Shown in pieces: positions 46,144 through 59,228 of a DNA stretch of 64,000 bases (the stretch's first letter is position 1; the number at the start of each line of letters is the position of its first letter). Source of the DNA: Vitellaria paradoxa (lineage: Eukaryota > Streptophyta > Magnoliopsida > Ericales > Sapotaceae); the NCBI GenBank assembly GCA_019916065.1, contig CM034240.1:33989149-34053148 (forward strand). The letters run 5' to 3'. Position numbers and translations under genes: made by a program. The notes beneath the pieces were generated by a model. That model saw only the letters and a list, made by a program, of their open reading frames with translations, had not been told where the DNA came from and did no database searches.

Positions 46144-46317
46144 TTTCGTTGTAAGTTGTTTCTTTTTTCAAGGTAAAATAGGATTTTACTCTAATGGGTA
46201 AATTTGTAAAATGTGGGAAAAGGTTAAATCAAACTTTCTTCTATTATCTGAAAAAATTTCTTATTATATTTTATTTTGTTTTAGAATAATTATGATTTTG
46301 ATTAAATAAGAGTGTTT

Positions 46318-49180
46318 ATTAATGTTACACCCTGAATCTCGCGACTTGAGGGGTGAGTGATAAGCACACATAACATGCACTAATGTAACCATCCCATGAT
46401 CAGAGCAATACAAAAACCTCTAGGTAAGCCCAAAACATATGACGAGATAACATAAATTTAACCTTAGCTATAGTCAAGTCACAAACTTCCAACATTCCTC
46501 CCATTAATACATAACTTAGCCCTTAGGGCCCTTACAACCAAATCGAATAAGTCCTCAATGTACAACATTACAATTTCAATTAAAAACAAAACTAGTAACC
46601 AAAAGTTTTGCTGAGTTTAGAAGGGCTCATGCATAAGTACTCCTAATTCAACCCCATCAGCCCACCTAATTGATATGACTTGCTCCTGCATCAAAATCTG
46701 TAGGGACGTGAGCACGGGTCCAATTGTGCCCAGGATGCCTCAAACAAACATATATGGTATGTAATCAATATATGCATGCCAATGTACATATATGCATAGA
46801 TACACCAACATCTTTCTATATGACATAACAATTTATTAATATCAATTAGTTTTCAACTTATGTAAGTATTTATCGTCATTCAATAACATCATAATGTTGT
46901 ATTCAATTCCAATTATTCTTCATTATTAAATTTCCCAAGTTTATATCCCATCATGTTCCATATCACATTATCACATTTTCAACATATATCATATTATCAC
47001 ATATTCAACATTCAACCACACAATCATATCTACATTAGCACCTATTCATCATTCCATCACATCTCCACATCCACATTTTCACTTATTCATCATTCGATCA
47101 CATTGTCATAACCACACAAGTCATTCGGGGGTGGGTGCATCCACAATATCATCTTTTATGGGCCAACACCCAACGAAAACGATAAATCGATGTCGTCGTT
47201 TAGGATCACAGTCCAGGGCCACGAGGAGCCAAAACACACACAATGTTATGGGCTACTAACCCAATGGCATTGACACCAAACCCTGCACAGGTTCCGGGTC
47301 TTTCAACCCGGGAGTAATCTCAAGACCCTTCCTATTTTTGCACCCCACCATAGCCCCCAGCACACAACCAATCATTCATCACATTCAATGCTCTTTAATC
47401 ACAATTCACATTCATCACCATAAACTTTCTAACACACATAACCACATTCCATTTCATCATGAAACACAACTCATTTCATCTCTTCATTTCATTTAACCTA
47501 AGCCTCATTCAATTTCCATCACTTATTAACAAAAATTCACATTTCAATTTCTTTCAATCATAAATTCACTTTTCAGTTCATCCCAAGATTCATCACATAT
47601 CAACCTTGATCTAACCTCATTAAACATTCAACATTTATCATCATTATGAATTTGAGTCTCTTTGTCAATTCACATTTTACTTAATCAATCACATGTTCAT
47701 ATACCTCATCATTTAGTTTACATCAAGACATAATCACAATTCTACTCGATTAATACTCTTATCTCAAAGTAATCTTTCAATTCATTTCATTCAAGGTAAC
47801 ACTCATTCACCATTACAAGTTAAATCCCATTAGCTTAAGATAACAAATCCTTATTCACTTTTTAGAACACATTTGCCTTTTTAAATCCATGCAATTAATC
47901 AATAAAAATTTCATGCGAAAACATGTCACTAAACTCTTTCATAAACCTAAGGTAGAAGGTCAAAGTAAACAAAGTTAGAAATCGAACCTAGGCTTGGTGG
48001 GCGCCCAAGCTGGCACTCAGCCGTGCGCCCAAGGGCTTGTGCGCCCACGCCTTGTGTGCCCAAGGAGGCCTGGTGCCTAAGGGGTTGGGTGCCCAACTGT
48101 GTCTCTCTCGTGCGCCCACAACTTGGTCTAAGTTACGGGTTTCATGCTCTGTTTTCTGGTTTCTTGGTTTTCCATACTTGGAACCTCAAATTGACCAACT
48201 TTAAGTTAAAATACCTAAAGTTTCATGTTCATAACATCTCCACAAGTCTTATAAGCATTAAAGGAAACCAACCATTTGAGTTTTCATTGACTATGGGCCA
48301 AGTTATGGATTAAACATCCTTATCTCTTTCTCTACCTATATATGTGTGTATAACCCTCATTTTATTCCATAAATGAAATCAAATCTTGCAATGGTTACCC
48401 AAATATTGTTCTAGATCTTGTTACACATCATATATGTAAGAATGAGCATAAAATCCCTACCTCAAACCAAATAGAGATGAAGAGCAAGAGGTGGTCTCTT
48501 CCTAGTTTCAAGCTCCCAACTTTGATTGGTTTGATCTTTTTTCCCTTTGATCTAAATGATAAACAAATTGTATAGATGGGTTCCTTGAGTGTTCAATTGC
48601 ATATTCACAAAGTTAATTAGATTCTAATCAAGGCTAGAAAGACTTACCATTCAAACCCTCACTTGGTTCTTTTGTTTCTTGTTTCTTCTTCCTCTCCTAG
48701 TCTCCCTTTCTTCCAATCAACATTTCTCTCTCTTTTCCATCACACACATATATATATTTACCACTTTTTGCTATTATTTTAATGGTTCCACAGTAGATTC
48801 CAAATCCTTCCATCCCCATAGCATAGATATAGGTATATAGGTTTAAGGCTCGGCTGCACAAGTCAAAACACATCACACTTATCACTTCTGCTATAGCTCG
48901 GGTGCCCAAGGCCTTCTCAGTCATGCGCCCAAACTCTTGGGCGCCCATGTCTCATGTGCCCAAGCCCTTAGGTGCCCACGTTCCGTGCGCCTAAGGTGAC
49001 CCCCTCTTCTGCACTTGTGCTAAAATGCCAACTCTCACATGTTTGACTCATCCTTCTCAAAGTTCCTAACCCTAAAGTATAATTAATGATGAATACCACT
49101 TAATCAACATACTATTACCTCAAAATGTTTGAATAACCATCTATTTACATTTATGCAAAAGTTCGAGGTATTATAATTAA
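46318..49180 (-). mobile_element. Solo LTR inside the CACTA element, ATTAA target duplication
   Basis: On the plus strand it starts TGTTACACCC at 46,323 and ends GGTATTATA at 49,175 (2,853 bp). It is flanked by ATTAA at 46,318-46,322 and 49,176-49,180, a perfect 5-bp duplication. It is the same family as the two copies at 8.1-13.6 kb, in the orientation of the inner one. It lies between the TNP2-type and Transposase_24-type genes and has no coding capacity. The terminal A of the usual CA end appears as TA, a likely C-to-T change. Confidence 0.93.
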
Positions 49181-49209
49181 CATAATCTAATGTTATATAG
49201 GTTGTCGAT

Positions 49210-50913
49210 ATGTCGACTGGTAAGAGAGTAGGATCGAGTCGGCAGTCGACTTCTAACGCTACGCATTCAACCGAGTCACCAAGTACTGTTGATGGATCAT
49301 TACCATTAGGATCACCTGTGACTGGAAAGGCAGCTACATTAGGAGAATTATTTTGTGTTGGCAGCATTAATTTTGTTTTACTATCTTTTTTTTTTTAATT
49401 TTATTGTTCAATTATATTTGTTTGATTATTAATTATTTCGCATGATGACAGCTTCTCTGGTAAAATCACATGCTAGTGGTCCTACAAAAGGTAAAGGTGT
49501 GTAGCGGGAAGTGGATAAAAATAAAGGAGAGAAGCTTCGAGTTGAAGTTTTCCCAGTAGCATGCACATTCATTGGGAAAAATACCACAGAGATTGCTAAT
49601 CAACTCAGCGTCCAAATCTGTCTTTCAATACCATTACAGTGTGTTAATACTTGGACCCAAACTGATAGGGGCAGTAAGGACGCCATCATTCAAAATGTGT
49701 TTGTAATGCATTATATCAATTATATATTTTTCTTAAGTTTATATTTATGTTTTCATGTTTCTAATTAATGCCAAGTATGTTACCTATAATGTATTATAGC
49801 TAATGTTTGACATTAAGGACTTCCATGAGCAATATGATCAAGAGGCCATCGAAAAAAATATTACTCATTATACAAGGATTGGCGATTCTATTGGAAGGAA
49901 AAGTACTTAGAGTTGTTAAATGAGGGAAGGGTCCCTTATGTTAATGCCCCTGACCCAGGAAGATAAGAAGATTGGAAGCATATGATAGATGTTGTATAGA
50001 GTTTTGATAAGTATCAGGCAATTTAATAGTCACCATTTTGAATTCTGAAAAACATTTACACAAGTACATGATTTACTAATTACATTATTTTTTAAAAAAC
50101 GAGTGGCCCAAGTAAAGAATAACCATGCTCAATTGCCCATAATCATATGTTTGGATCCCAATCATTTCCAGCGAAATTATCCCTTCAGGTAATATGTTAG
50201 TTTTTAAGTTATTTCTAATATTATATTTTTTATTTTTAGCTTTAAATTTGCATTCTCTCGCTGTTAATTACTAAATAGACTGAGAAACTTAGAGATGAGG
50301 ATCTCCCATTTTCAACATTTTACAAAGACACTCATTGGAGTAAGAAAAAAAATGATTACATCCATCCACATGTGTCAGTAAAATTATGTATGCACCGTAT
50401 TTAATTTTTTACAATTATGTTCTTTTATTTCATTTCCCATTAATATTATATGAATTGATTTTTATTTGTTTCAATCATGTATAGGATGAAATTGTTAGAC
50501 GTGAGACTAAGGCAGCGAAGTCAGGTGAGCCACGCTAAACACCAAAGCAACTCTCTTAGATGGTGCTTGGAGAAACATCAGGTTATTTGATTGGGTCGGG
50601 GAAAGGTCCAAAGCCATCCTCCTCAATAAGATCTTCAATGTCATCTAAAGCATGTTACACCAAGATTGAAAAGCTGAAGGCGCAAATTGAAGAACAAAAT
50701 GAGCGGATGTGACAATATGAGGGGGATATGAGAAACTATGAAGAGGAAAAGAGAAAGATAGAAGAAGAAAGGAGAAGAGTGGAAGAGGCTATTAGAAAGA
50801 TGGAAGAGGATAAGAGGGCAAAGGATGAGGCGACACAAAAACAATTTCAACAAATATTTACGATGATGCGGGATAAATTTTGCGAAGATGGTTCGAGAGG
50901 CACATCTACTTGA
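49210..50913 (+). pseudogene. Transposase_24 (TNP1/Ptta-like) second gene of the CACTA element
   Basis: ATG at 49,210 gives MSTGKRVGSSRQSTSNATHS, a serine-rich head. After about 200 bp of likely intron a frame from about 49,490 reads KNKGEKLRVEVFPVACTFIG and SIPLQCVNTWTQ. Further pieces read FDIKDFHEQYDQEAIEKNI, LPFSTFYKDTHWSKKKNDYI and DEIVRRETKAAKSGEPR. The tail (50,650-50,910) is a strongly charged coiled coil with EEEKRKIEEERRRVEEAIRK and ends DKFCEDGSRGTST. This order is that of plant Transposase_24 proteins, which pair with TNP2 and are thought to bind the subterminal repeats. Stops in several exons (for example within about 49,500-49,970) mean it is broken. Exon borders were not fixed. 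Confidence 0.82.
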
Positions 50914-51828
50914 TTTGGTAAGTAACTTTACTCTCTAGATGTCTATGTTTTTTTTTTTTCTATGTTTCCTCAAAAAAGAAATGAAAATAAATTTTTAAAG
51001 ACTGTCAGTTTGATTAAGCATTTCATACATAAATGCGTTTACTTCAAAGTCAAATAGAAAAATTTCATAACCACTGGTTATAGTGAATGGCTCCTTTGCA
51101 CAATTTTGCTTGTGATCCATTTGTCACTTATCCCCTAATGATGTCTAGAGCATTTCAATAAATGATTGTGTTTTTCCTATTCCTATTAAGTTAGAGAATA
51201 GCACACATTCCTATTACTTACATCTTGCATGCTTTTGATGCTTGGAATTTGAAGATGGAATAATCTCTATAATTGTCTTGAATCTATACGCATTTTATTA
51301 AACACCTCCAAATGAAGCATAAGAAGTGTATAACTTATTCCAGATGTCCTCTAATTACAAGAAATGGTGATCAGTCAATTCTTGAAGGAGAAGGCTCAAA
51401 AGAAAACAATTCTTCCTCATAAAGCAAAAAATATCTAATGACACTACCTCTAAGATTCCCATGAAAAATCTCAGATTGGAGAGAGTTTAAAGAAACTCTT
51501 TTTGCTCAAGGATCGATTTCTCTTATCTATTAATCAAGTAATGATACTTCCTTTGGTTGATCCAATCATTTACTTTTGCTAGTTTTTTTTTTTTCTATTT
51601 TTGGAACCATGTTGTTTTTTCTAGTTAGTATGTGAATTTTGAAGATATATGTTTTATTAATTTTAAGGTGTAGAATATTTTATTTAGAAGTGTTGGTGGT
51701 ATATAATTTGATGGTGGATGTTTTGTTGGTTTGTTAATGGTGAATGGTTTCTATGCAATGTTACAGGGAATTGAATTTTGCACAGGAAAAAAAGTTCAAG
51801 AAATAGAAAAAGTCCAATAGAATTTTTT
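50914..51828 (+). other. CACTA 3' untranslated/internal region
   Basis: AT-rich and without a supported reading frame. It lies between the coiled-coil end of the second gene and the 3' subterminal repeats. Confidence 0.55.
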
Positions 51829-52341
51829 TTTTTTTTGAGAATTTCCGACCAATTGGTCAGGAAAAGAAGGAATTACTGATCATTTAGTTGGGAAAAGATA
51901 TTTCTCCAATTGAATATTTTTTTGTCGATTAGTTTATCGACAAAGATTGAATCTAATAATTTAGAAGGCTAATTGGCGACCAAATGTTTGGTCAGGAAAA
52001 AAATATTTACCGACCATTTAGTTGGGAAAAGTTCTGACATTTGCCGACTAATTGGTCAGGAAAGGTCTTAATCTTTGCCGACCAAGTAGTTTTAGTCGTT
52101 AAAGGTTTGAGATTTACTGACAAGTTGGTGGGTGAAGAGTCCATAATGCTCGACTAAAATGTTGTTGGGAAATATTGGAACTTAGCGACCAAATAGTTTT
52201 TTGGTCGGCAAAAGTTTCCCTGACTAACCTACATCGACCAAATGCCATCTAATTGAGTTTGGTTGGGAAAAGTTTTGCCAACCAAATTTTGCCCTTCAGC
52301 AACCAATTTTTTGGTCGGCAAATGTGTGATATCTTGTGGTG
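51829..52341 (-). repeat. 3' subterminal and terminal repeats of the CACTA element
   Basis: Contains about a dozen variants of 'ccgaccaattggtcgg' and 'gtcgggaaaa' (51,846-52,320), often as near-palindromic pairs, ending in the inverted terminal repeat CACCACAAGATAT read on the minus strand. The content mirrors the array at 39,431-39,870. Confidence 0.9.
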
Positions 52342-52344
52342 GCT

Positions 52345-55300
52345 ATTAACATACAAAATGAACAGATGCCTAAGGGTGGCATATTATATTTCTAAGGGTT
52401 TAGCTTATGAAAAAGATACCGAAGGATAGTGTATATTAGTTAGGTCCTATTTCTATATATAGGATAACCAAGCAGTAGTATCTTAAAATCAAATTGTTTT
52501 TTTTTTTTATGTATTATGTCGTATTAATACACGATTAAATTGTAAGGAAGAAAAATTAACAAATAAATTTAATTTCTTATTTGATATTACCATTTGTGTA
52601 GAAATTTTTCACTTAGTAGCATATTAAGGCATTATTGTATTTATATTATTATTAGGGTTCCGAACACATGTAGTATTAGTGCTCATCCCCTTACAGTTTA
52701 TAATGTAGGTAATGAATTTGAGTCGCGTGCTGGATATTCTGAACATAACAATTAATATTTTATTTATTTAAATTTTTATAAAATTATTTTAATAAATTAT
52801 AATAAACCTCTGTTTGTGATGTGAATATTAATTACTTTTATTTAGTTTTTGGATATTATTTAGGCTTAGTTTTTGAGACTTTTAGTTTTGTTTTGGAGTT
52901 TTTTACCTAGTTAATTTTGACTATGGCATTTACTCAAATTTAATCTATGAATTTATTTATTTTTATATTCAATGCTTCATGACATATGCGTATGACTCTG
53001 ATGTGGGACAGAAAAACTTTTTAAATGGTGTGGTGTGTGCTCCTTTGGTCACGTACTCAAGTCGTGAAATTTGGGACGTAACATTATACATTAAAAATAA
53101 GTAAATCTCTCATAATTAATTAACAAATACATGAATTAAAGCCTAAATTAAGACTTATAATTACACTTTTTAAGTGTAATCCGATCTCTCATGATAACTT
53201 TGAAATAATCAATGAAATCGATCATTCGATCGTCCATCTACAGGTCAACTTCCTTAAAAAATACGTTAGAATGCTTTTTAGAAGATTGAATGTCAATTGT
53301 AACATTTAAAAGTTACTTGAATCCTCTATTTTCTTTCTCGAACACCTTTTTTTAACCTTTTAGCAATATTTTTATACTTGATTTGGCTCTCAATAATCAT
53401 GCAAGTTACTTGTTTAATCCTGAAAATTACATTAACAACAGATAACAATATTAACCGTATTTATTCATTCAAAATTATAATAAAATATCTAAATTTCAAT
53501 TAGAAAATATCTTAATTATATTCATAAAGACATTATTTTAGAGACTAATTAATAGTCTGGGAACCAGACTTTGCATTCATTCTCACCAGAGTGCCCTTCG
53601 CGGTGGCTAAAGAATTTAACAATTGCGTTACTTTGAATCCAGTAAGAAATAGATACATCAGTGCAAATTGCCCCACTCGTTTAATAGAGCCGGAGGAGAG
53701 AGAAGAGTACATAGATGACTTATTTTCAAGTTCCAATTACTTTCATCTATTAAAAATTCTCTTTTCCATTTTTGAGATATGATAGATCCAATCCATGACT
53801 GATGAAGATTTAATTACACAACATGGGTAGGAAAAATTTCAATTTATTTTTCTCCTGTTATGGTAATAATTATGATAAAAAAAAAAAAAGAAAAATTACA
53901 GGAAGAGCATCAATCAAAACAGTGAAGAACATCGGCAAACGCTTTGTTGAAATATATCTATAATACTAAAAAAAAATATATTTTTTCTTTCCTTCTCTCC
54001 TTCCATTCAATCTTATGTGTATACCTATTTAATTTTTATTACATTTTTTTCTATAGATTTTTTAATTACTTTTTAAATCCCTTCATTCCTTGTTTTTCTC
54101 TTTTACTTTCTTATTCACAAAATTTTTATTTTTTTGTCCTATATGACTAAAATATTATAATTTTAAATTTTTTTTGATATAAAACTATTAAAATCATACC
54201 TTATAATTTTAATAAATGTGAATTACTTATAGATTCTAAAAAGCATCCATTTGCTTGAATTCCAAAAATAAAAATAAAAAAACAAAAAAAGAGTCGTTTA
54301 TAAACTTAATATAAATGAATTCATAAGTTTCAAGAAGGGAGTTCCTTGCTTATAAATCTAATATAATTATGAAATTTATATGTTTCAAATGCATCATGAA
54401 TTAAATTAAAAAAACAAATAAAAAATGTTTAAATAATTATTAAGTTATTCCCTTATAACGACAACTCTTAACATTTTTAAAATGTAAAAATACGAAAAGT
54501 ACTAAAATATTAATTACATTTGAGAGTAGTTATTTTTAAATTCTAATTTTAAATTTAAATTAGTCACTTTGAATATATTTATTTTATTTTATAAAGTACA
54601 TATGATTAATAATAATATTTTTTTATTTGATTTATTTTTATAAAACTAGTAAAAAAATTATTTTAGTTATGTTTTTAGACTTGGGAGTAAAATTTTTTTA
54701 AAAAATTAATTTTAAATTTGAATTGGTCATATTGACCATCTAGTTGAAAAGTAAATTAATACACAATATTTGAGTTATTTTTTTAAATTCATATTATCTA
54801 ATATACCTATACTAAAATTGTGTAATTTGTTTTACTTGTTTCTCATTTAACTACTCTCTCTATTAACCATTTACTTTCTTTTTTATAGAAATTTTTTTAA
54901 AAATGCTTTATTTTTTTCTATTTTTTAGTACTTTCTTTTCTCATTTTACCTCATGTAATTTTATCCCACATCGATACATGAAGTAGCATATTATCTTAAA
55001 TAATGTAAAGTGAGCCCATGAATTCCTAAAACAGATTCATTTATATATTGGTTCACTATAATTGTCAAATTTACAATTTTTGAACATATTAGGATTTAAA
55101 TTAAACTCAAAGAAAAAAATGCTTAAATATTAATTAGGATTGAAAGAGGGGTTTAAAATGATTAAATATTATTAAATTTAAAAAAAAAATTTCTATCACA
55201 ATAAAAACTTTTAGTATATTTTAAATTTAAAAATATAGACAAGGCCCAAATACTAATTAGACTTGGGAGTAATTATTTAAAAAAATATAATTTTAAAATT

Positions 55301-56230
55301 AAATTAGTCATGTTGCCTATGAGGCTAAAAAATTGATTAATGATACTCAATATTTGAGTTATTTGATAAAATACAACGCAAGACTAATAAAAGTAATATT
55401 TTTAGATTAAGTTATTTTTATAAAAATGGCAAAAAAATATTTTAATACAGTTAAGAATAATAATATTTTTAATTCAAGTTAATTTTACAATACAAGTCAA
55501 TAATTAAAAAATAAAAACTTATATTAAAATTGACAAATGTCTTAAAATAAAAAACAGATTGTGCCAATTAAGTAGGTTTGAAATTTAATATATATTTTAG
55601 ACCCAAGCTTAATTTTCAAAATTGAATTGAATAGAGATTTGATATAATTTAAATTTTTAGTAGTCATATAAAGGACTTGATTTTAATTAACTGTAGTTAC
55701 TTATTAAAACTGACACAAACAAAAAATATAAATATAAAAAAAATAATTCAATAATCAACATTCAAAATTATACAACTTTATTAAAATATTTTATAATATA
55801 TTTAAAATTTTTGTTAATAAAAAGTTATTATACAATTTTTTTTGTTAATTAATTATTACATGGGTCTAAATTGCCAAGTTGTTTAGAGAAATGGTCCAAA
55901 AATGGGAACACATTACATTTTAAAAATGACGCGTGGTAATTGTTTTTCTTATTGTTGCTTTATGAGCAAGTTGGTCATGCATTAATCAAGTGAATAAATA
56001 CTAATTAACTGGCCACGTACGTTAGCTATTAAATTGTTGACTTTTTCTCAAGCCATTTGCTTAACAGTAAAACAGATCAAACTATATTCGAAGATTAAAA
56101 ATATAATTTTTACTCTTAAATTAATATTTCAACTTTGGAAATCCTCAAACCATCTATTTCACTATAATATTTGTTTATCCGAAAAAAATAATAATATCAA
56201 GTGAGAGAAATTAAAAATTGAGTGAAATTA
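52345..56230. other. AT-rich intergenic region
   Basis: No supported gene. It carries the repeat at 53,088-53,222 (also at 31,317) and an unassigned, less AT-rich stretch at 53,545-53,760. Several similar 'ttggga/gagagtaattattt..ttaaattagtca' phrases occur near 54,530, 54,690 and 55,265, which suggest old duplications. Confidence 0.55.
53088..53222 (+). repeat. Second copy of the 31,317 repeat
   Basis: Same order of phrases as at 31,317-31,455, for example 'cataattaattaacaaatac' and 'atgataactttgaaataa', in the same orientation. Confidence 0.75.
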
Positions 56231-56235
56231 TATCC

Positions 56236-56783
56236 TGATGAGGAAGATTTTCGTGTTTATCCGACATGGCATAAAAACTTCTCTGTGAAGTCTCAAAGAA
56301 GGGCAGGTTGACCTTCTGAACTAGCGAGGTCAAACAAGCCCGAGCCTAACTCCCTAATCTGAACAACAGACCAATTGAGTGCCAAGCTGAGTATAAGGAC
56401 ACGTATGTAAGACTTTTGTGATCATAATCCTGAGATATGTGCCTAAACTGCCAGAGCAGAATCATCACAAAAGCAGGTAAGAAGTTACTGGATTGATATA
56501 GATTTTATATTTTCCTCATTTGAATAAGAAAATCTCAGCAAATCAAGGAAATAATTCCTATTCAATCCTAATCGCAACTCCATGGCAATTGTATATAAAT
56601 AAAGGTGAATTTCTAATGTCAGGTATGCAATCTTTTATTCTACTGCTATTCTCTTAGATTAATCCTCATTATTATTGCTGTTTAAGTATTAGAGAGTTTT
56701 TGATAGGAACTACACTTGTTTTAACAATGTGCAGGTTTCTAGATTAAAGTTTGGACTAAAGGTACGAATTTCTAGCATTATCA
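56236..56783 (+). repeat. 5' LTR of the 56-61 kb element
   Basis: 548 bp, matching 61,090-61,648 with scattered substitutions. Contains a clear TATA box, TATATAAATA, at 56,592-56,601, and ends 'ttctagcattatca' before the primer-site-like sequence. Confidence 0.92.
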
Positions 56784-56802
56784 GTTCGCGCCATAAGTGG
56801 GA

Positions 56803-58240
56803 ATGGCGTTCCTTCCTATTTTCATGGTCCAAACTAGATCCAGCATACAAACTCACCAAAGTCAATCAACTTCATTAATGGAGAACCAGAATTAGGGAGA
56901 CAATAGGGTTACTGTAATGGAGAGATAGTTCGCGGGTATCCATAGTTACAACTTCGCAAGCCATCAAGGAACATGTTGATCGCCTAGCCCATAGTCCACC
57001 TCCACCAACACTGTAGTAAGACCTTCCAGCCAACGGTGCAGGTAACAACAGTGTAGTACATAATAATGGTAACAGAGGGATTGTGGGAAAGAACGAAGGC
57101 TAGCCTAATCTTCCTAAGAGGAATGGCGCAACCACAGAGGACAGGGCTCATAACAAAACTGTTCCACGACAACTTGCTGCAAACCCAAAGAAAATGGAAA
57201 ATACGAGTACTGTCAAGTAAAGGATCAGGGCCATCCAAGCCAAGGTCGATAGGGTTGTAGCTACGATGCGAAATCCCAACGTTATGGAAGATATAATCAA
57301 CAGGACAAAAATCCCATTCACTCTTACAGTGATGGAGTGCCCCTTACCCCTAAAATTTAAGATGCCTGCAGTGGAGCCCTACAATGGTTCAAAGGATCCA
57401 GTAGATCACCTAGATACATACAACTCAGCAATGCATCTTCATGCTGTCCCTAATGAGATCAAATGTCGAGCTTTTTCTATCAATCTGAAAAGTCTAGTTC
57501 ACGCTTGGTTTAATAAGATCAAGCCCAGGACAATTGAAAATTTCAAGCAGCTCACCAAACTGTTCGCTTACCATTTTGTTAGTGGACAGAGACAGAGGAG
57601 GCCTGCAGCACATTTGCTGATAGTTAGATAGGAGAAGGACAAATCACTAATGGAGTATGTTGACAAGTTCAATTGGGAGATGTCAGAGATTGACGAGGCC
57701 AACTAAAAGGTGACATTTATAACTTTTATGAATGGTCTAAAACCAGGTTGGTTTGCTTTTTTCTTAGCTAAGAACCCCCCAGCAACCATAGCAGGGCTGA
57801 TGTCCAGAGCTCAGAAATATATGAATACGGAGGATGCAATGAAAGCCTGACGGGATACTGAGCGATGACTTCCCATTCAAAGAAGAAGAGGCTGAGTAAT
57901 CCCAAAGATGATAGAGGATCAAAGGCACCTAAAACCTCTAGATCAGGATGTCGGACGAAAAATAGAATAGAAAGGTTCACAGGGTTGGCTAGAAACTTCA
58001 ATTTTCTAAATTCATAGATGGAACAGGTGTTTTATACCATCAGAAATGATTTAGACTTTAGATGGCCGAGGGAGTTAAAGGCCCTGCCCAAGTTGAGGAA
58101 TAGGTCCAAGTATTGCTTGTACCATAGAGATAATAAGCACGACACAGGAGAGTGCTTTGATCTGAAGAGGTTGGTTGAATAATTGATTAGGAAAGGAAAG
58201 TATAACAGGTTTGTAACCAGGCAATGGTAAGACACATGAG
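56803..58240 (+). pseudogene. Gag of the 56-61 kb element
   Basis: Starts MAFLPIFMVQTRSS near 56,803 and runs through a poorly conserved head (EHVDRLAHSPPPP). The conserved part is at 57,290-57,860: PLKFKMPAVEPYNGSKDPVD, HLDTYNSAMHLHAVPNEIKC, LVHAWFNKIKPRTIENFKQL, SLMEYVDKFNWEMSEID, MNGLKPGWFAFFLAKNPPAT and LMSRAQKYMNTEDAM. This is the retrotransposon gag family typical of Tat-like elements. A CLYHRDNKHDTGECFDLKR zinc-knuckle-like part follows at 58,120-58,165. There are several stops, including at 57,631. Confidence 0.85.
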
Positions 58241-58329
58241 ATGGCAAAAGGAGTCTACCCCAAAGAACTCTACCTAGGATGAGCCCTAATAGAGAGCAAC
58301 AAGGTTAGCAACCCATAAGGGAGATTAGG

Positions 58330-59228
58330 GTCATATCAAGAGGCTCGCAGGGGGTGGTGAGTCTTCCTCTACTCGAAAAAGGTATGTCCAAGAATTGAAA
58401 AAGGGACCAGATGTAATGTCTACATAGCAACTGATCAAGAAGGTGAAGATAAAGTTAGTGCCAATCACTTTCACTGAGAAGGAGGCTTCGGAGCTAAGCC
58501 AACCATATGACAACCCCCTCGTCATATCGGCCATAGTGGCCGACTTCCAGACATGAAGAATTTTTGTAGATAGCGGAAGCTCTATTGACATTTTTTATTG
58601 GAGTGCGTTCGAGAAGAAGGAGATTAATAAGGACAAACTACAACCAGTTTGCTTGCCACTAATCAGTTTCACAGGAGACCATGTGGATCCAATCGGTTCT
58701 ATCACTCTCTCAATCAAATTGGGGACCGAGCCTGAGTAGGAAACTAAGATGGTGAACTTCCTAATAGTCGATTGCCCATTGGCTTACAATGCCATCTTCG
58801 ATAGGAGAGCTCTAAATCAATTCAAACTAGTTACATCAACTTACCATCTCCGCCTTAAGTTCCCTGTCGAGCAAGGGGTCAACTATGTGAAATGGAACCA
58901 GAGGGTAGCAAGAGAGTGCTATGTGTCTTCTCTTAAAGGAGATACCAATTAAGAAGCACTAATTGTAGAAGGGCTAGAAGTAAGGGATGACGAAGAAGTG
59001 ACAAGAGGAAAACTGAGAGATGACCTAGAGGAGGTCAAGGTAGGAGATCTTAAGTTAAAAAGAATTGTTAAAATAGGGGCCAATGCTTCCAATCAACAAA
59101 AAGAAGAGCTTAGGTAGTTCCTAAGGCAAAATATAGACATATTCGCTTGGTCCCATGAGGACATGCTTAGTATTGACTCCAGGGTGATGGTCCACCATCT
59201 GAACATATCTCCAGGGGCAGATTAAATA
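58330..59228 (+). pseudogene. Protease and pre-RT linker of the 56-61 kb element
   Basis: A retroviral-type protease is marked by 'VD.GSSIDI' (58,567-58,592; read as IAEALLTFF in one frame, VDSGSSIDIFY in the shifted frame), followed by MVNFLIVDCPLAYNAIFDRR and LNQFKLVTSTYHLRLKFPVE. The linker then reads [20 protein letters not shown] and [10 protein letters not shown] up to about 59,225, where the RT domain should begin but does not. Several stops. Confidence 0.75.

Larger units (their letters stand above)
39428..52344 (+). mobile_element. CACTA (En/Spm-like) DNA transposon with GCT target duplication
   Basis: The left end is TACTAAAAGAGTACACAATT at 39,431. The right end, read inward from 52,341 on the minus strand, is CACCACAAGATATCACACAT. 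Both continue into a TTTGCYGACC phrase. The element is flanked by GCT on both sides (39,428-39,430 and 52,342-52,344), the 3-bp duplication typical of CACTA elements. Both ends carry arrays of short 'gaccaatt.gtcgg' subterminal repeats. Inside are a TNP2-type gene (about 42,507-46,143) and a Transposase_24-type gene (49,210-50,913), in the usual CACTA order. A 2.85-kb solo LTR sits between them. Total length is 12.9 kb, about 10 kb without the solo LTR. All genes carry stops, so it is not autonomous now. Confidence 0.93.

Noticed and set aside
53545..53760. Short, less AT-rich stretch with open frames on both strands
   Set aside because: Both frames are about 63 residues and neither resembles a protein I recognise. 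It could be a gene fragment, but I cannot support it.
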